The notes: generated from the sequence alone by a model not told the origin. Positions 44,425 to 53,461 are shown, numbered from the stretch's first letter. The stretch is DNA of 56,547 nucleotides from Sulfuricurvum sp. (GCA_011391735.1 JAABPY010000131.1:1-56547), one strand, 5' to 3'. Numbers and translations: made by a program.

Positions 44425-45522
44425 TTAGATCCCATATACATCGAGATGTCTCTCTACAATCGTACCAATATCGAACTCTCGTACCGCTTTTTCTCTCCCT
44501 GCGTTTCCCATCTTTTGACGTAAAGAGGGATTAATAATCAGTTTTTCAATCGCATCGGCAAGTGCGTGAACATTTTGCGGTGGAATGAGAAAGCCATTCA
44601 CCCCATCGTCCACCGTTTCCCGACATCCGATGACATCGGTCGTTACGATGGGTAATCCCATGCTAGCCGCCTCCATAGAGGTGCGTGGTAACCCCTCTCG
44701 GTAACTTGGTAGAACAAATATATCACTTTGGGAGAGGATATGGCGAATATTTTCTTGATGTCCCATGTAATGGATAGACGATTGCATTTTCATAAACTCT
44801 TCGGATACGCTAAAACGATTTCCTTCATCGGGTGAGCCGACGTATTGAAACGAAACTTCGGGATATTTTTGTCCTAATAGCGCAGCCGCATTGACAAATT
44901 CGTGCACCCCTTTGTGTTTGAGGGCACGTGCGATCATTGTAACGCGAATCCATTCATCCTCTTTGGGGATTGGCTTCCACTCTGTTGTATCGATCCCCAC
45001 CCCTTTGAGGATAAACACTTTTTGAGGGTCAATGATGTTTTGGGAGATGAGGTACTTAGGGTCATCACGGTTGACGAACATCACCGTGTCCGAGAGTTTG
45101 AACGTCTGCCGATAGAGCATCTCTATAAGGGTACGGACAATACGGCTTTTAAGATCATTTTCGAGATAAAAACTCCCTAATCCCTCTACGAGGTTGATAA
45201 TACGGGGAACTTTCGCCAGTCGTCCCGCAATCGTCCCATAAATATTGGGTTTGGCAGTAAAGGTGTGGAGAATATCGAGATGAAGCGGTTTGAGTGCATG
45301 ATAAATATTTCGAATCGCTTGGAGCTCTTTGAGGGGATTGAGACTGGAGCGGCTGATAGTGTAAGGGATGTGAATGATACCGTGTTGGGTAAATGAGCTA
45401 CTAATCTCTCCGTTGGGGCAGATGGCATAGACGGTATGCCCTTGTTGTACTAATGCTTGCATCACAGGGAGGCGAAAAAGCCACAGGTTGTAATCGAGAT
45501 GGGAGAGGAAAGCTAGGGTCAT
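44425..45522 (-). CDS. pglA: PglA-like GT-B glycosyltransferase (family 4)
   Basis: The 365-residue protein resembles Campylobacter PglA through its length: FLSHLDYNLWLFRLPVMQAL, the SRSSLNPLKEL segment, LVEGLGSFYLE, MIARALKHKGVHEFVNAA, FVLPSYREGLPRTSMEA and a final glutamate-rich active-site segment. PglA adds the first GalNAc to undecaprenyl-PP-diacetylbacillosamine. The same acceptor is likely because the bacillosamine genes are present. Its first 43 bases are repeated upstream at 47066-47108, on the far side of an inserted ATPase gene. The ribosome-binding site in its present position is weak. Confidence 0.82.
   Translation of the reverse strand: MTLAFLSHLDYNLWLFRLPVMQALVQQGHTVYAICPNGEISSSFTQHGIIHIPYTISRSSLNPLKELQAIRNIYHALKPLHLDILHTFTAKPNIYGTIAGRLAKVPRIINLVEGLGSFYLENDLKSRIVRTLIEMLYRQTFKLSDTVMFVNRDDPKYLISQNIIDPQKVFILKGVGIDTTEWKPIPKEDEWIRVTMIARALKHKGVHEFVNAAALLGQKYPEVSFQYVGSPDEGNRFSVSEEFMKMQSSIHYMGHQENIRHILSQSDIFVLPSYREGLPRTSMEAASMGLPIVTTDVIGCRETVDDGVNGFLIPPQNVHALADAIEKLIINPSLRQKMGNAGREKAVREFDIGTIVERHLDVYGI
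45480..45522 (-). repeat. Direct repeat of pglA start, copy in intact gene
   Basis: These first 43 bases of pglA match 47066-47108 at 40 of 43 positions; all three differences are synonymous third-codon positions. Confidence 0.9.
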
Positions 45523-45529
45523 AGTAGTC

Positions 45530-46960
45530 TCACATCAATTCATCTATCGTGATTTGCTTATGTACGATTTCATTGTAATACTCGTTTTTGACGACACCAA
45601 ACGTTGTGATAAAAATCAACCTTGTATTATATCTATAGTTGGTTTGGCGATTAAATATTACTAGTTTATTTTTTAGCTCTTCATAATAACTTTTGGAAAT
45701 AACAAACTCCCCATCATAATATTTACACTCAATCAAATCTATATTCTTACTACTATCGGTATATTCAAGGAGAATGTCTATTTGTGCCCCTTTTTCATCA
45801 CTATTTTTTGCACGATAATTCCAATAGTGCGACCGTGTGCTTACTCCAGAAATCCCCAAAACTTCTTTTATTTTAGTGATATGGATATAACAAATATTTT
45901 CAAATGCAAAACCAGACCATACTTTATACGGTTGTGAGGTGGCGATAGTTTGCCAGTCGCTATTTTTACTATTTTTCATCCATTTGTTGTAAAAATAGGA
46001 AAATGAATCGACTGCCCTGTATATTTTATCTCTTGATATTTGACCAAACTTCGTTACAGAGACTACGAACCCTGACACCTCAAGCTCTTCTAAAATATCT
46101 TTTATCACAGAGGCAGACGTTTTAAGTTCAGTTGCAATATCTTTTTGAATGTATCCACTCCATTGGTTTGACAACAGATTCATGATTTTATAGTGCCAGT
46201 GAGAATTGGCAAAAAGAGCTCCATATAGCTCTTGATATTCGGTAGCTAAAAGCCCATTTTTGTCAAAACAGGCAAACGCAATGTTTTCAATTTGGTGTTT
46301 TGTACAATCCATATCATTGATATATTTTGCAACACCGCCTAGTGCAATATAGGTGTCTAGGATAGATTTATTGGAGTAGTGACAGTTTTTGGAGTGTAAA
46401 AGTTTTTTGGTAGTGGTTAAATCAAAGGGGAACATATTGATTTTATCCGTTATTCTGTTATGAAGCGTTTTCTTGTTTTTGACTATTTTATTGATCATAT
46501 ACGATGCAGCAGAACCGCAAACGATCAGTACAATGTCCTCTCTTCTCGTACAAAAATCATTCCAAAAAAGGGAGAATGCCTCCAGAAATCCCGATTTATG
46601 TGTATCAAGCCAAGGAAACTCATCCAAAAAAAGGACTTTTTTTTCGTTATTCTCAAAAGAACCTATAAAATCTTCTAGCATAAAAAAGATCTCTTGCCAC
46701 TCTTTTGGCTTAGTCTTATTTTTGATTGTGCCGTTGGAAGCTAATTCAATCTTTCGGGCTATTGCGTTAATATGAGTCATTTTGGTAGCACCATACAAGC
46801 CAGTGGCTTCGATGCTTGTTAGATTGTTTTCTTTGATGAAGTGTCGTATGGTTTCTGTTTTGCCTATTCGTCTTCTACCATACACGACGACAAAAGAGGA
46901 TTGTTTCCTATCGAGTAAACTTTTGAGCATCTGAAGCTCTTCTTCTCTTCCAACAAACAC
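45530..46960 (-). CDS. AAA ATPase with DUF234-type nuclease-like tail
   Basis: The 476-residue protein is of the archaeal-ATPase/DUF234 kind. MFVGREEELQMLKSLL leads to a P-loop in VYGRRRIGKTETIRHF, Walker B-like KVLFLDEFPWLD follows, then a winged-helix segment. The C-terminal DUF234 part has GAQIDILLEY and IDLIECKYYDG, which fit the D-ExK of a restriction-like nuclease core. The function of such proteins is unsettled; many are solitary and move horizontally. It splits the pgl operon and is flanked by copies of the pglA start. Start is GTG (46960). Codons look more AT-rich than the pgl core genes. Confidence 0.85.
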   Translation of the reverse strand: MFVGREEELQMLKSLLDRKQSSFVVVYGRRRIGKTETIRHFIKENNLTSIEATGLYGATKMTHINAIARKIELASNGTIKNKTKPKEWQEIFFMLEDFIGSFENNEKKVLFLDEFPWLDTHKSGFLEAFSLFWNDFCTRREDIVLIVCGSAASYMINKIVKNKKTLHNRITDKINMFPFDLTTTKKLLHSKNCHYSNKSILDTYIALGGVAKYINDMDCTKHQIENIAFACFDKNGLLATEYQELYGALFANSHWHYKIMNLLSNQWSGYIQKDIATELKTSASVIKDILEELEVSGFVVSVTKFGQISRDKIYRAVDSFSYFYNKWMKNSKNSDWQTIATSQPYKVWSGFAFENICYIHITKIKEVLGISGVSTRSHYWNYRAKNSDEKGAQIDILLEYTDSSKNIDLIECKYYDGEFVISKSYYEELKNKLVIFNRQTNYRYNTRLIFITTFGVVKNEYYNEIVHKQITIDELM

Positions 46961-46997
46961 AATCTTAACCTTTAATATGCTTAATTGTAATATTGTA

Positions 46998-47032
46998 GCG
47001 AATTATCTTTAGAAATATAGTAGATAATTCGC
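46998..47032. repeat. 11-bp perfect inverted repeat at edge of inserted ATPase module
   Basis: GCGAATTATCT (46998-47008) and AGATAATTCGC (47022-47032) flank 13 bases. It sits upstream of the ATPase gene and could be an operator, a hairpin, or a terminal-repeat relic. Confidence 0.7.
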
Positions 47033-47065
47033 AATAATATTCAATTTGTTGTCTGTAGGTTTCTC

Positions 47066-47108
47066 GCCAAAGGTTGTAATCGAGGTGGGAGAGGAAGGCT
47101 AGGGTCAT
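47066..47108 (-). repeat. Direct repeat of pglA start, upstream copy
   Basis: This 43-base copy of the pglA 5' end (40/43 identical) is followed by bases unrelated to pglA. Together with 45480-45522 it brackets about 1.54 kb containing the ATPase gene. Confidence 0.9.
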
Positions 47109-48169
47109 TGATTTATTTCTATTTTGATACTAAATAGTGTATCGATAAAGTTTTTATAAATCGGGAAATATTTTTGTATCGAAAAATGAAAAGCATTTTG
47201 GTGAGCATATTGAGAGTATTGAGTATAGAGAGCTGCGTCATTATGAAGCTGCGTGATTGCATCAATCCATTCATTGTGTGTTTTGGGTAAAAAACCATTC
47301 ATCCCCTCTTGGATAATAGTACAATTTTCTCCGACAGGGCTTGCTACCGAAGGTAGTCCGGCCGCTTGATATTGAATTAGTTTGAACCCTGATTTTCCTT
47401 GGCTGAAAGGATCATCATTGAGGGGCATAATCCCTATATGGGATTGTTTTAAAAGAGCGACTTCTGTTTCACTTGACCAATCATAGAATTTCATTGATAT
47501 ACCCGATATTGCTCTGCCTTCCAATGTTTTGGAAGCAATAATAATAAGATCGAAAGCAAGAGTTTTTGCAAGCTCTTGAAAAGTCGATGCAAAAGCTTCG
47601 ATATAGCGATAGGTTATGGGGCTGCCTATCCATACGAGAGAAAAGCAGTCGAATTTTTTTATCATCTGGGTTGACTGATAGAGATCAAGATTAATGACTG
47701 TCGGTATTTTAATGACATGAGGGTTGAGCTTTTTCACATAATTTTCAAGATAATTATTTCCCACAATAATACCAGCAGCATTTTTGACAAGATTATCGTA
47801 TTTGCCCTCAAGCATTTTTTTACCGTGATAGTCTTCCCAAACATTATCATCATAATCGAGAATATAGCTTTTTCCTTTTAAAAACCACTTTTCAATTCCA
47901 TAGGGAAGATAAGGGAAAAGTTCACGCTCGATAATGAGATTTTGAGATGAACGTAGAGTCGCTATAGAGCGTTCAATATAAGAGAAAAGAATTTGGGTTT
48001 TTTGCTTGGGTTGGTTTGCAAATAAACGGGTTAAATAACCGATAGGCATAAACGATTGAATTTCGATATTGTAATTCATCTCAGCAAGACGGGATGCAAA
48101 AGCAAAACTACGATATCGGCTCGTTGCCCCTTGGGTTGAATATTTGGTAAAAAAAGAGAGATTAGTCAT
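47105..48169 (-). CDS. Glycosyltransferase, GT-B fold (family 4-like)
   Basis: The 354-residue protein has an N-terminal TKYSTQGATSRYRSF acceptor-side pattern, IERELFPYLPYGIE, LDYDDNVWEDYHG, and the C-terminal donor part with LVWIGSPITYRYIE, IGIMPLNDDPFSQGKSGFKLIQYQAAGLPSVASPVG and a conserved Glu region. This is a typical family 4-like transferase without membrane segments. It overlaps the next upstream gene by four bases and once overlapped pglA. Donor and linkage are unknown; it is not clearly PglJ or PglH. Confidence 0.8.
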   Translation of the reverse strand: MTNLSFFTKYSTQGATSRYRSFAFASRLAEMNYNIEIQSFMPIGYLTRLFANQPKQKTQILFSYIERSIATLRSSQNLIIERELFPYLPYGIEKWFLKGKSYILDYDDNVWEDYHGKKMLEGKYDNLVKNAAGIIVGNNYLENYVKKLNPHVIKIPTVINLDLYQSTQMIKKFDCFSLVWIGSPITYRYIEAFASTFQELAKTLAFDLIIIASKTLEGRAISGISMKFYDWSSETEVALLKQSHIGIMPLNDDPFSQGKSGFKLIQYQAAGLPSVASPVGENCTIIQEGMNGFLPKTHNEWIDAITQLHNDAALYTQYSQYAHQNAFHFSIQKYFPIYKNFIDTLFSIKIEINQ

Positions 48170-49029
48170 ATTGAATCAATTTTCCCATATTTTGCTCTTG
48201 TAAAATCTCTTATTGCATAAATATATGCTTTTAGCTGGAAGAAACGATTAGGCTCAAATATGAAACACTTGAGAATATCTTTACAAGATCTAAGTATATC
48301 AACTATAACCCATTTTGGGAAATTTAAAAAATATTTTTTCCAAACATATAAAGAATTACGCAGGCGATAATATTTTCGAATCGGTGAATGATTTGTTATG
48401 TATGTATGAAAACCAAAAAAATTGATTCGTTGAAAATCCCCAAGTTTGTGTATCATTTTTGCAGTAGGAACTTTTAAGACTTTATATCCAAGGAGATTGG
48501 CTCTCAACGTATATTCAAAATCAACATAATCAATAAATAGCTTTTCATCATGTAAACCTATTTCTGGAATCATTGAGAGGCGAAGTAAGGCTCCGGAAGT
48601 AATTGCTGTCAAAGACTTTTTTGTCGCATTGGGTACTATTTGATGAAATGGGTCAGAATGATTTTTGTAAGTGACTCCTGCTATAAAAGCCTTAGGACAC
48701 TTTGTTATCGCCAGTACAAGCTGATTAATACAATTTGGTTCGATTGTACTATCTTGATCCAATAGGAAAGCATATATATAATTTTCTTTCATTGCATATT
48801 GTAAGCCCATATTTAAAGCTTTTGCAATACCAACATTTTCACCATTAAAAATATACGTTATTTTTGAGGGATATCTTTCATAAATTTTTTCCAACGACAT
48901 AACATTCGAATATAATGAATTATCAATGATGAAAAGTCTATCAACTTCCTGAATATAAGTAAATATATTATCGGTTGACATTTCAGATGGATGGTAAAAA
49001 ACTAGGATAGCAGCAATTTTTTCATTCAT
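48166..49029 (-). CDS. Glycosyltransferase family 2 (rhamnosyltransferase-like)
   Basis: The 287-residue GT-A protein has AAILVFYHPS, DNS at about 37, GENVGIAKALNMGLQYA, and LDQDSTIEPN, a metal-binding DxD-type motif in the LDQDS form common in rhamnosyltransferases. Four-base overlaps with both neighbours indicate strict coupling. A rhamnose or other deoxysugar donor is a family hint only; no dTDP-rhamnose genes lie in the window. Confidence 0.82.
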   Translation of the reverse strand: MNEKIAAILVFYHPSEMSTDNIFTYIQEVDRLFIIDNSLYSNVMSLEKIYERYPSKITYIFNGENVGIAKALNMGLQYAMKENYIYAFLLDQDSTIEPNCINQLVLAITKCPKAFIAGVTYKNHSDPFHQIVPNATKKSLTAITSGALLRLSMIPEIGLHDEKLFIDYVDFEYTLRANLLGYKVLKVPTAKMIHKLGDFQRINFFGFHTYITNHSPIRKYYRLRNSLYVWKKYFLNFPKWVIVDILRSCKDILKCFIFEPNRFFQLKAYIYAIRDFTRAKYGKIDSI

Positions 49030-50156
49030 TGTTCAAAATCTTGATAAGCTTGAAAAGTGTGATGGGCAGTATTTTCCCATGAAAATTTCTCATCACACTT
49101 TTTCATAGCTGTTTGGAGATTTATAGACGATAAAACTGCATTTTTAATAGATTCATGCTCATAAGGATTACAGACAAAAACATCACGACCAATTTTTTCA
49201 CCAAAATATGTTTGAACTGGACAAAACTGCTCTTCTGAAACAACAATTCTTAGTCCACAACAAAGCGCTTCTATTGAACTAAGTCCAGTAGTTTCACTGA
49301 AAGAAGGAAGTGCGTGCACATGAGCTTTTTTCATAATATTAATCAATTCATGCTGAGGTATATGATCGGCTATCAAGGTAAAATTGCCTCTTGCTTCCCC
49401 CTCTTTTTTAACAAGATTTGCATACTCTTTATCTGATCCTATTTTACCAACCAAAATAATATGAATGTCATTATTTTTGGAAAGTGCCCGTACTAAAGAT
49501 AACTGATTTTTTATCGGTTCAATCCTTGCTGCACACACAATGACTTTTTCAGTATTTTTTGGCGGGGTAAAAGTCAGAAGTTTAAATAAACTCGTATCAA
49601 TGGCATTAAATATGATTTTTGAGCTTGATAGTTTTAATCCAGAATAATGTTCGAGTTGCTTTAATTCTTCAGCTGAATTCGGTAATATTAAATCTGTATT
49701 TATTAATATGTTTAGTATTTTATTTTTATATATTTTTGAAAAACTATATGGTTTTCCAAAGAATAATGCGATAGTTTTTGCTAAGGAATGATGGATTAGT
49801 TTATAAAGTCCATAAAAGCGATTGAATTGATAAATTTTAAGTTTTGACATATGAATAATAAACAGAGCATCGGAAAGATCCCAAAATATAGGGGATAAAA
49901 TGATTTTTTTACCTGTTTTTTTTGCATTAGAAACAAATTCCAATGTTTGATCGACAGTTCTGATATTAAAAATATGGAGTATAGTCGCTTTAGAGACTAA
50001 GACTTGCTCTGGGTCTGTAACAATATCAATTTTAACAGGATACGAGGTCTCTAAATATTCTTTGGTTTTTAACATTTGAACAGTATCGCCACCTGGTTGC
50101 GAAAAACAATCTGCACGATTGCAAAATAGAAGATGATACTGATAATTATCTTTCAT
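49026..50156 (-). CDS. Glycosyltransferase, GT-B fold (family 4)
   Basis: The 376-residue protein has QPGGDTVQMLKTKEYLE near the start and the GT4 donor half with VCAARIEPIKNQLSLVRAL, ADHIPQHELINIMKKAHVHALPSFSETTGLSSIEALCCGLRIVVS (the E-x7-E type region). The N-terminal GGDTVQ motif and IFNIRTVDQ are found in glycosyltransferases acting on lipid-linked or LPS sugars. It overlaps both neighbours by four bases. Substrate is unknown. Confidence 0.85.
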   Translation of the reverse strand: MKDNYQYHLLFCNRADCFSQPGGDTVQMLKTKEYLETSYPVKIDIVTDPEQVLVSKATILHIFNIRTVDQTLEFVSNAKKTGKKIILSPIFWDLSDALFIIHMSKLKIYQFNRFYGLYKLIHHSLAKTIALFFGKPYSFSKIYKNKILNILINTDLILPNSAEELKQLEHYSGLKLSSSKIIFNAIDTSLFKLLTFTPPKNTEKVIVCAARIEPIKNQLSLVRALSKNNDIHIILVGKIGSDKEYANLVKKEGEARGNFTLIADHIPQHELINIMKKAHVHALPSFSETTGLSSIEALCCGLRIVVSEEQFCPVQTYFGEKIGRDVFVCNPYEHESIKNAVLSSINLQTAMKKCDEKFSWENTAHHTFQAYQDFEQ

Positions 50157-51097
50157 CTTGTTCGCCCATTTGAGTTATCACTAAATTTCAATAAATGAAA
50201 AAAAGAAAAGCACATGTATTCTTTGATCAGGCTATCTTGCGTTTTTATCCATAGCAAGAAATATTTTAAAAGATAAAGCAGATTGGCAATTTTCATTGTC
50301 AAAACACCATAGCTTTTATAAAAGAATAAATATTTGCTCGTTTCAATGATATGTATTTTTTTTATCGATTCAAGACTTCGTGTTGATTCCCCATGCAAAT
50401 GAATAATTTTTGCCTTTGGAACTAAGTAAGAACGGTAACCTTGGCATTTCATTCTGTAGCTTAATTCTGTTTCTTCATAATACAGAAAAAAATCAGTGTC
50501 AAATGGCTGCTCTGGCATCAATGATTTTCTAATGAACATATTTGCACCTGAAATGTAGTCGACTTCTTTGGGATGATATGTGGTAGCTGCTACTGCATTT
50601 GAAAGCTGCAATTCATAATACGCGGAAAATAACTTATGAATTCCAAATTCAAAAATAATTTGCTTCAAGCTTGGAAAATTTCCATAAGTAATTTCAGGAG
50701 TCATATCTTTCCTATAAATATTTCCTCCGCAACACCAAATATTCTTATGAAGAGGGTTGTCCATAAATTCATAAAAAAGTCTAGGAGCATTATTTATTAA
50801 AATAGTATCTGGGTTAAGTAAAAAAATGTACTTGCTTTTTGCTCTTTTAATACCGATATTATTGGCTACTCCAAAACCAAAATTGTTTTTATTGGCTATT
50901 AACTGAATATTTGGAAATGACTTAAGGATCACTTCCACTGTGTCATCAGTTGATGCATTATCTACAACAATAATTTCATATTGGATATTAATCGTTTTCT
51001 CAAAAATTGAATTTAAACACTTTTTGATAGTAGCACTAGAATTGAATGTTACAAGTATTATCGCTATCTCGCTACTATTCATTCTTAGCTTTTCCAT
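50153..51097 (-). CDS. Glycosyltransferase family 2 (WbbL-like)
   Basis: The 314-residue protein has a GT-A core: IAIILVTFNSSATIKKCLNSI, VDNASTDDTVEVI, NKNNFGFGVANNIGIKRAKS and LLNPDTIL (DxD-type). It has YISGANMFIRKSLM and FFLYYEETELSYR, then a C-terminal hydrophobic segment that may touch the membrane. The pattern is that of WbbL-type rhamnosyltransferases. The start may be ATG 51097 or an internal ATG at 51082, which would remove the overlap with the upstream gene. Confidence 0.83.
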   Translation of the reverse strand: MEKLRMNSSEIAIILVTFNSSATIKKCLNSIFEKTINIQYEIIVVDNASTDDTVEVILKSFPNIQLIANKNNFGFGVANNIGIKRAKSKYIFLLNPDTILINNAPRLFYEFMDNPLHKNIWCCGGNIYRKDMTPEITYGNFPSLKQIIFEFGIHKLFSAYYELQLSNAVAATTYHPKEVDYISGANMFIRKSLMPEQPFDTDFFLYYEETELSYRMKCQGYRSYLVPKAKIIHLHGESTRSLESIKKIHIIETSKYLFFYKSYGVLTMKIANLLYLLKYFLLWIKTQDSLIKEYMCFSFFHLLKFSDNSNGRTR

Positions 51098-52224
51098 AGT
51101 AACGCATGAATCTTTTCTACTTGATTAGACCATTTTAAATTTGTATGCGAGTAAGCAATTATCTTTTTAAAATCCGATTCATTGTGTCCTTTTGAAATAC
51201 ACTCACTATTTAATGCTTGTGCATATATTTTAGGATCTTCTGACATGACGATAAAGCCAAAGGAGTTTTTTCTTGTAGCTTCTTCTGCGCCTGAAACATT
51301 AGTAGTAATAATTTTTAGCCCAAAATAAAGTGCTTCTGCAAAAACGACAGGAAAACCTTCATATCTGGATGATAATGCCAAAAACTTGGCTATGTTAAAA
51401 TATTCAAATAGTTCACTTCTATTCGTTATATTTCCGATAATAACAATTCTTTGAATGAGCTCAGGATTATTAGAATAGGTATCTTTAATCCATTCCAGAA
51501 AATGAGCTTCGATTGGGCCTATAAGATAGAGTTTCCAGTCTGTTAATGAAGATAATGCGAAAGACTGGACAAGTAATTCTGTATTTTTTTGATAAGAACC
51601 AATTCTACTAATGTGTAAGATAATATTTTCCCTTTGATTGAAAGGTTTGATTTTAATATTGTTCTCAATGAATTTGTCATCCACTCCATTGGGTATATGA
51701 ATAATTCTTTTTGTTATCCTCGGAAAATCATGTTTCAGATTCTCGATACTTTTTATAGTCTCTGAAGAGATACAATCACATGCGTTAATCATACAAAATT
51801 CAAGCATAGGAGCAAGTTTTCGTCCAATAAAAGAATGTAAAATAAGTAATCTTTTATATTCAAAAAACTGTTTTTCATTCAGATCTAGTTTTAAATAAAG
51901 TTTCCCATGCCGGTTAAACAGTTTATAAATTAATCCATATATTATTGATGGTAATGAAAAATGAAATAGGTGTAAAATGTCTATATTTTTCGCTTGCTTA
52001 CAAAGATAGCTCACAACAGTCCAATCTACAAAAAATTTAATTTTTCGTTTTGACATATAAACTATATTTAATAACTTGGATTGGATATGATCTTGTCCAT
52101 TTTTATAAGAGATAAATAAATTATCATAACCGAGATGTTCCGAAAAATAGGTAGGAATCAATCCAACATCTTTCGATAAATGAACAGAAGTGGCATCTGG
52201 AAAAATAGTAGCTATCTTTTTCAT
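51085..52224 (-). CDS. Glycosyltransferase, GT-B fold (family 4)
   Basis: The 379-residue protein has ILHLFHFSLPSIIYGLIYK in its acceptor half and the GT4 signature in LHISRIGSYQKNTELLVQSFAL, YLIGPIEAHFLEW, and LALSSRYEGFPVVFAEALYFGLKIITTNVSGAEE. It leads the run of four GT genes that read as one coupled unit. The region is visibly more AT-rich than pglB-F. Donor is unknown. Confidence 0.85.
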   Translation of the reverse strand: MKKIATIFPDATSVHLSKDVGLIPTYFSEHLGYDNLFISYKNGQDHIQSKLLNIVYMSKRKIKFFVDWTVVSYLCKQAKNIDILHLFHFSLPSIIYGLIYKLFNRHGKLYLKLDLNEKQFFEYKRLLILHSFIGRKLAPMLEFCMINACDCISSETIKSIENLKHDFPRITKRIIHIPNGVDDKFIENNIKIKPFNQRENIILHISRIGSYQKNTELLVQSFALSSLTDWKLYLIGPIEAHFLEWIKDTYSNNPELIQRIVIIGNITNRSELFEYFNIAKFLALSSRYEGFPVVFAEALYFGLKIITTNVSGAEEATRKNSFGFIVMSEDPKIYAQALNSECISKGHNESDFKKIIAYSHTNLKWSNQVEKIHALLWKS

Positions 52225-52328
52225 AGTTTAACAACCTTTCATTTAGTACTTAACAATTGGTATTTAAGTCCACGGATTGCACGTGATCTGTCACTAAAGT
52301 ACAAATTGAGTATTTATAACTCATCGTC

Positions 52329-52547
52329 TTAACAAACATTTTGTTGAATAGAGAGAAAAATAGATAGACTGCTTTTTGTTTTCAGTGCCAAAAACGCCTC
52401 TTTAAAGCTCTCTTTTTCTACCCATTTTCTTATAAAAGGTCTTAGTGCATCAAAAAGAGCTAAATCTACATCTTTCTGAAGTTGTTCTGCAAGAAAGCTT
52501 TTGGCTCTTAAAAGGGTAAACGTCTTTTCTAAAGTTTTATTCCCCAT
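52329..52547 (-). CDS. Small helical protein after Rpn gene
   Basis: The 72-residue, mainly helical protein (LRAKSFLAEQLQKDVDLALFDALRPFIRKW) starts one base after the Rpn stop, so it is translated with it. I do not recognise a family. It may be an accessory protein of the nuclease or a decayed remnant; the 100 bases after it hold no gene. Confidence 0.5.
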   Translation of the reverse strand: MGNKTLEKTFTLLRAKSFLAEQLQKDVDLALFDALRPFIRKWVEKESFKEAFLALKTKSSLSIFLSIQQNVC

Positions 52548-52548
52548 G

Positions 52549-53397
52549 TTATCCCCTCAACGCCTCAACAGCTTCTACGGTAAGTCCTGTTTTTAATGCG
52601 ATAGTTTCATTATCTAGGATATCAATGAGATTTTTTGCAATCTCTATTTTTTCTTGATATTTTCCTTGTTCCAATCCTCGTCCAAACCCATCTTCATCGG
52701 CTTTTAGGAGGGAGAGTGTTTGGATTGAGATGAACTCTTTTCGTTTGTGTTGGGCTTCGAGCTCCTCTTTGGTTAGATTGGCTTCGTTGGCGTTTTCAAG
52801 AGCATCTTTGATGGTTGCATCCATGGTGCTGGGGATGTATTCTAAACTCCCTGCATTTTTAAGAAAATAAATCCACTGTTCTTTAATGTCTTGAAGCTCT
52901 TCAAGGGTTTTGGTAAATTTAGGGAGTTCGACAAAGATGAGTTCGATATCATCGTTATAGTGGATAAATTGCTCTTTCTCAATCAGTTTGAAGCTGTTAG
53001 TGATCGCTGGGCTCTCTTCAAACATGACAAAATCGACGATACTTAAAGCGATAACGGGATTGAGAAGGTGGTAGCTCTCTTTTTTATCGAGTTGGATGGA
53101 GTAATTCTTCGCAGCATTATAGAGGACTCTTTTTTCAAACCCTTTATGGTTAAGCACCTGCATTTCGATAATCACCTTGGTATCATTATCAAGGAGTGCT
53201 TTGACATCGACAAAGGTATCTTTAATCCCTTTAATCATGGGGATATTGTAGGGATCGACAATAGTAAGATCTTTGATTTTAACGTCACTCTCAAAGTAGA
53301 TAAGTGCGTTTAAAAAACTGATAAGGATCTCTTTACTCTCTTCGCTTCCGAATACTTTTTTAAAGGCGTAATCAGTTCGCACGTCTAAAAAATTCAT
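52549..53397 (-). CDS. Rpn-family PD-(D/E)XK nuclease/putative transposase (second copy)
   Basis: The 282-residue protein starts MNFLDVRTDYAFKKVFGSEE with ILISFLNALI, has FVDVKALLDNDTKVIIEMQ as the nuclease core (Asp and Glu-x-Gln near 65-80), and ends IAKNLIDILDNETIALKTGL, the same tail as the copy at 41219. It lacks the EGLAEG repeats. A leftward -10 box (53435) and AAGGAAT give it its own expression signals. It sits between pglK and the GT block. Confidence 0.88.
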   Translation of the reverse strand: MNFLDVRTDYAFKKVFGSEESKEILISFLNALIYFESDVKIKDLTIVDPYNIPMIKGIKDTFVDVKALLDNDTKVIIEMQVLNHKGFEKRVLYNAAKNYSIQLDKKESYHLLNPVIALSIVDFVMFEESPAITNSFKLIEKEQFIHYNDDIELIFVELPKFTKTLEELQDIKEQWIYFLKNAGSLEYIPSTMDATIKDALENANEANLTKEELEAQHKRKEFISIQTLSLLKADEDGFGRGLEQGKYQEKIEIAKNLIDILDNETIALKTGLTVEAVEALRG

Positions 53398-53434
53398 GGC
53401 GCATTCCTTATCAAAGAGGATTTGATAAAACGAT

Positions 53435-53440
53435 TATAGC
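53435..53440 (-). promoter_or_regulatory. -10 box of the second Rpn gene and downstream GT block
   Basis: Leftward TATAAT in the context ACGCTATAATCG lies 38 bases before the Rpn ATG. It could also feed the glycosyltransferase genes. Confidence 0.55.
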
Positions 53441-53461
53441 GTATAGTAAGTTTATTCCAGA

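Larger units (their letters stand above)
46965..47108 (-). pseudogene. Fragment of pglA start (14 codons) fused to unrelated frame
   Basis: ATG at 47108 overlaps the upstream glycosyltransferase stop (ATGA) and encodes MTLAFLSHLDYNLW exactly as in pglA, then leaves homology and runs to a TAA at 46965, 47 codons in all. This looks like the original junction of the glycosyltransferase with pglA before the ATPase gene arrived. Confidence 0.75.
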
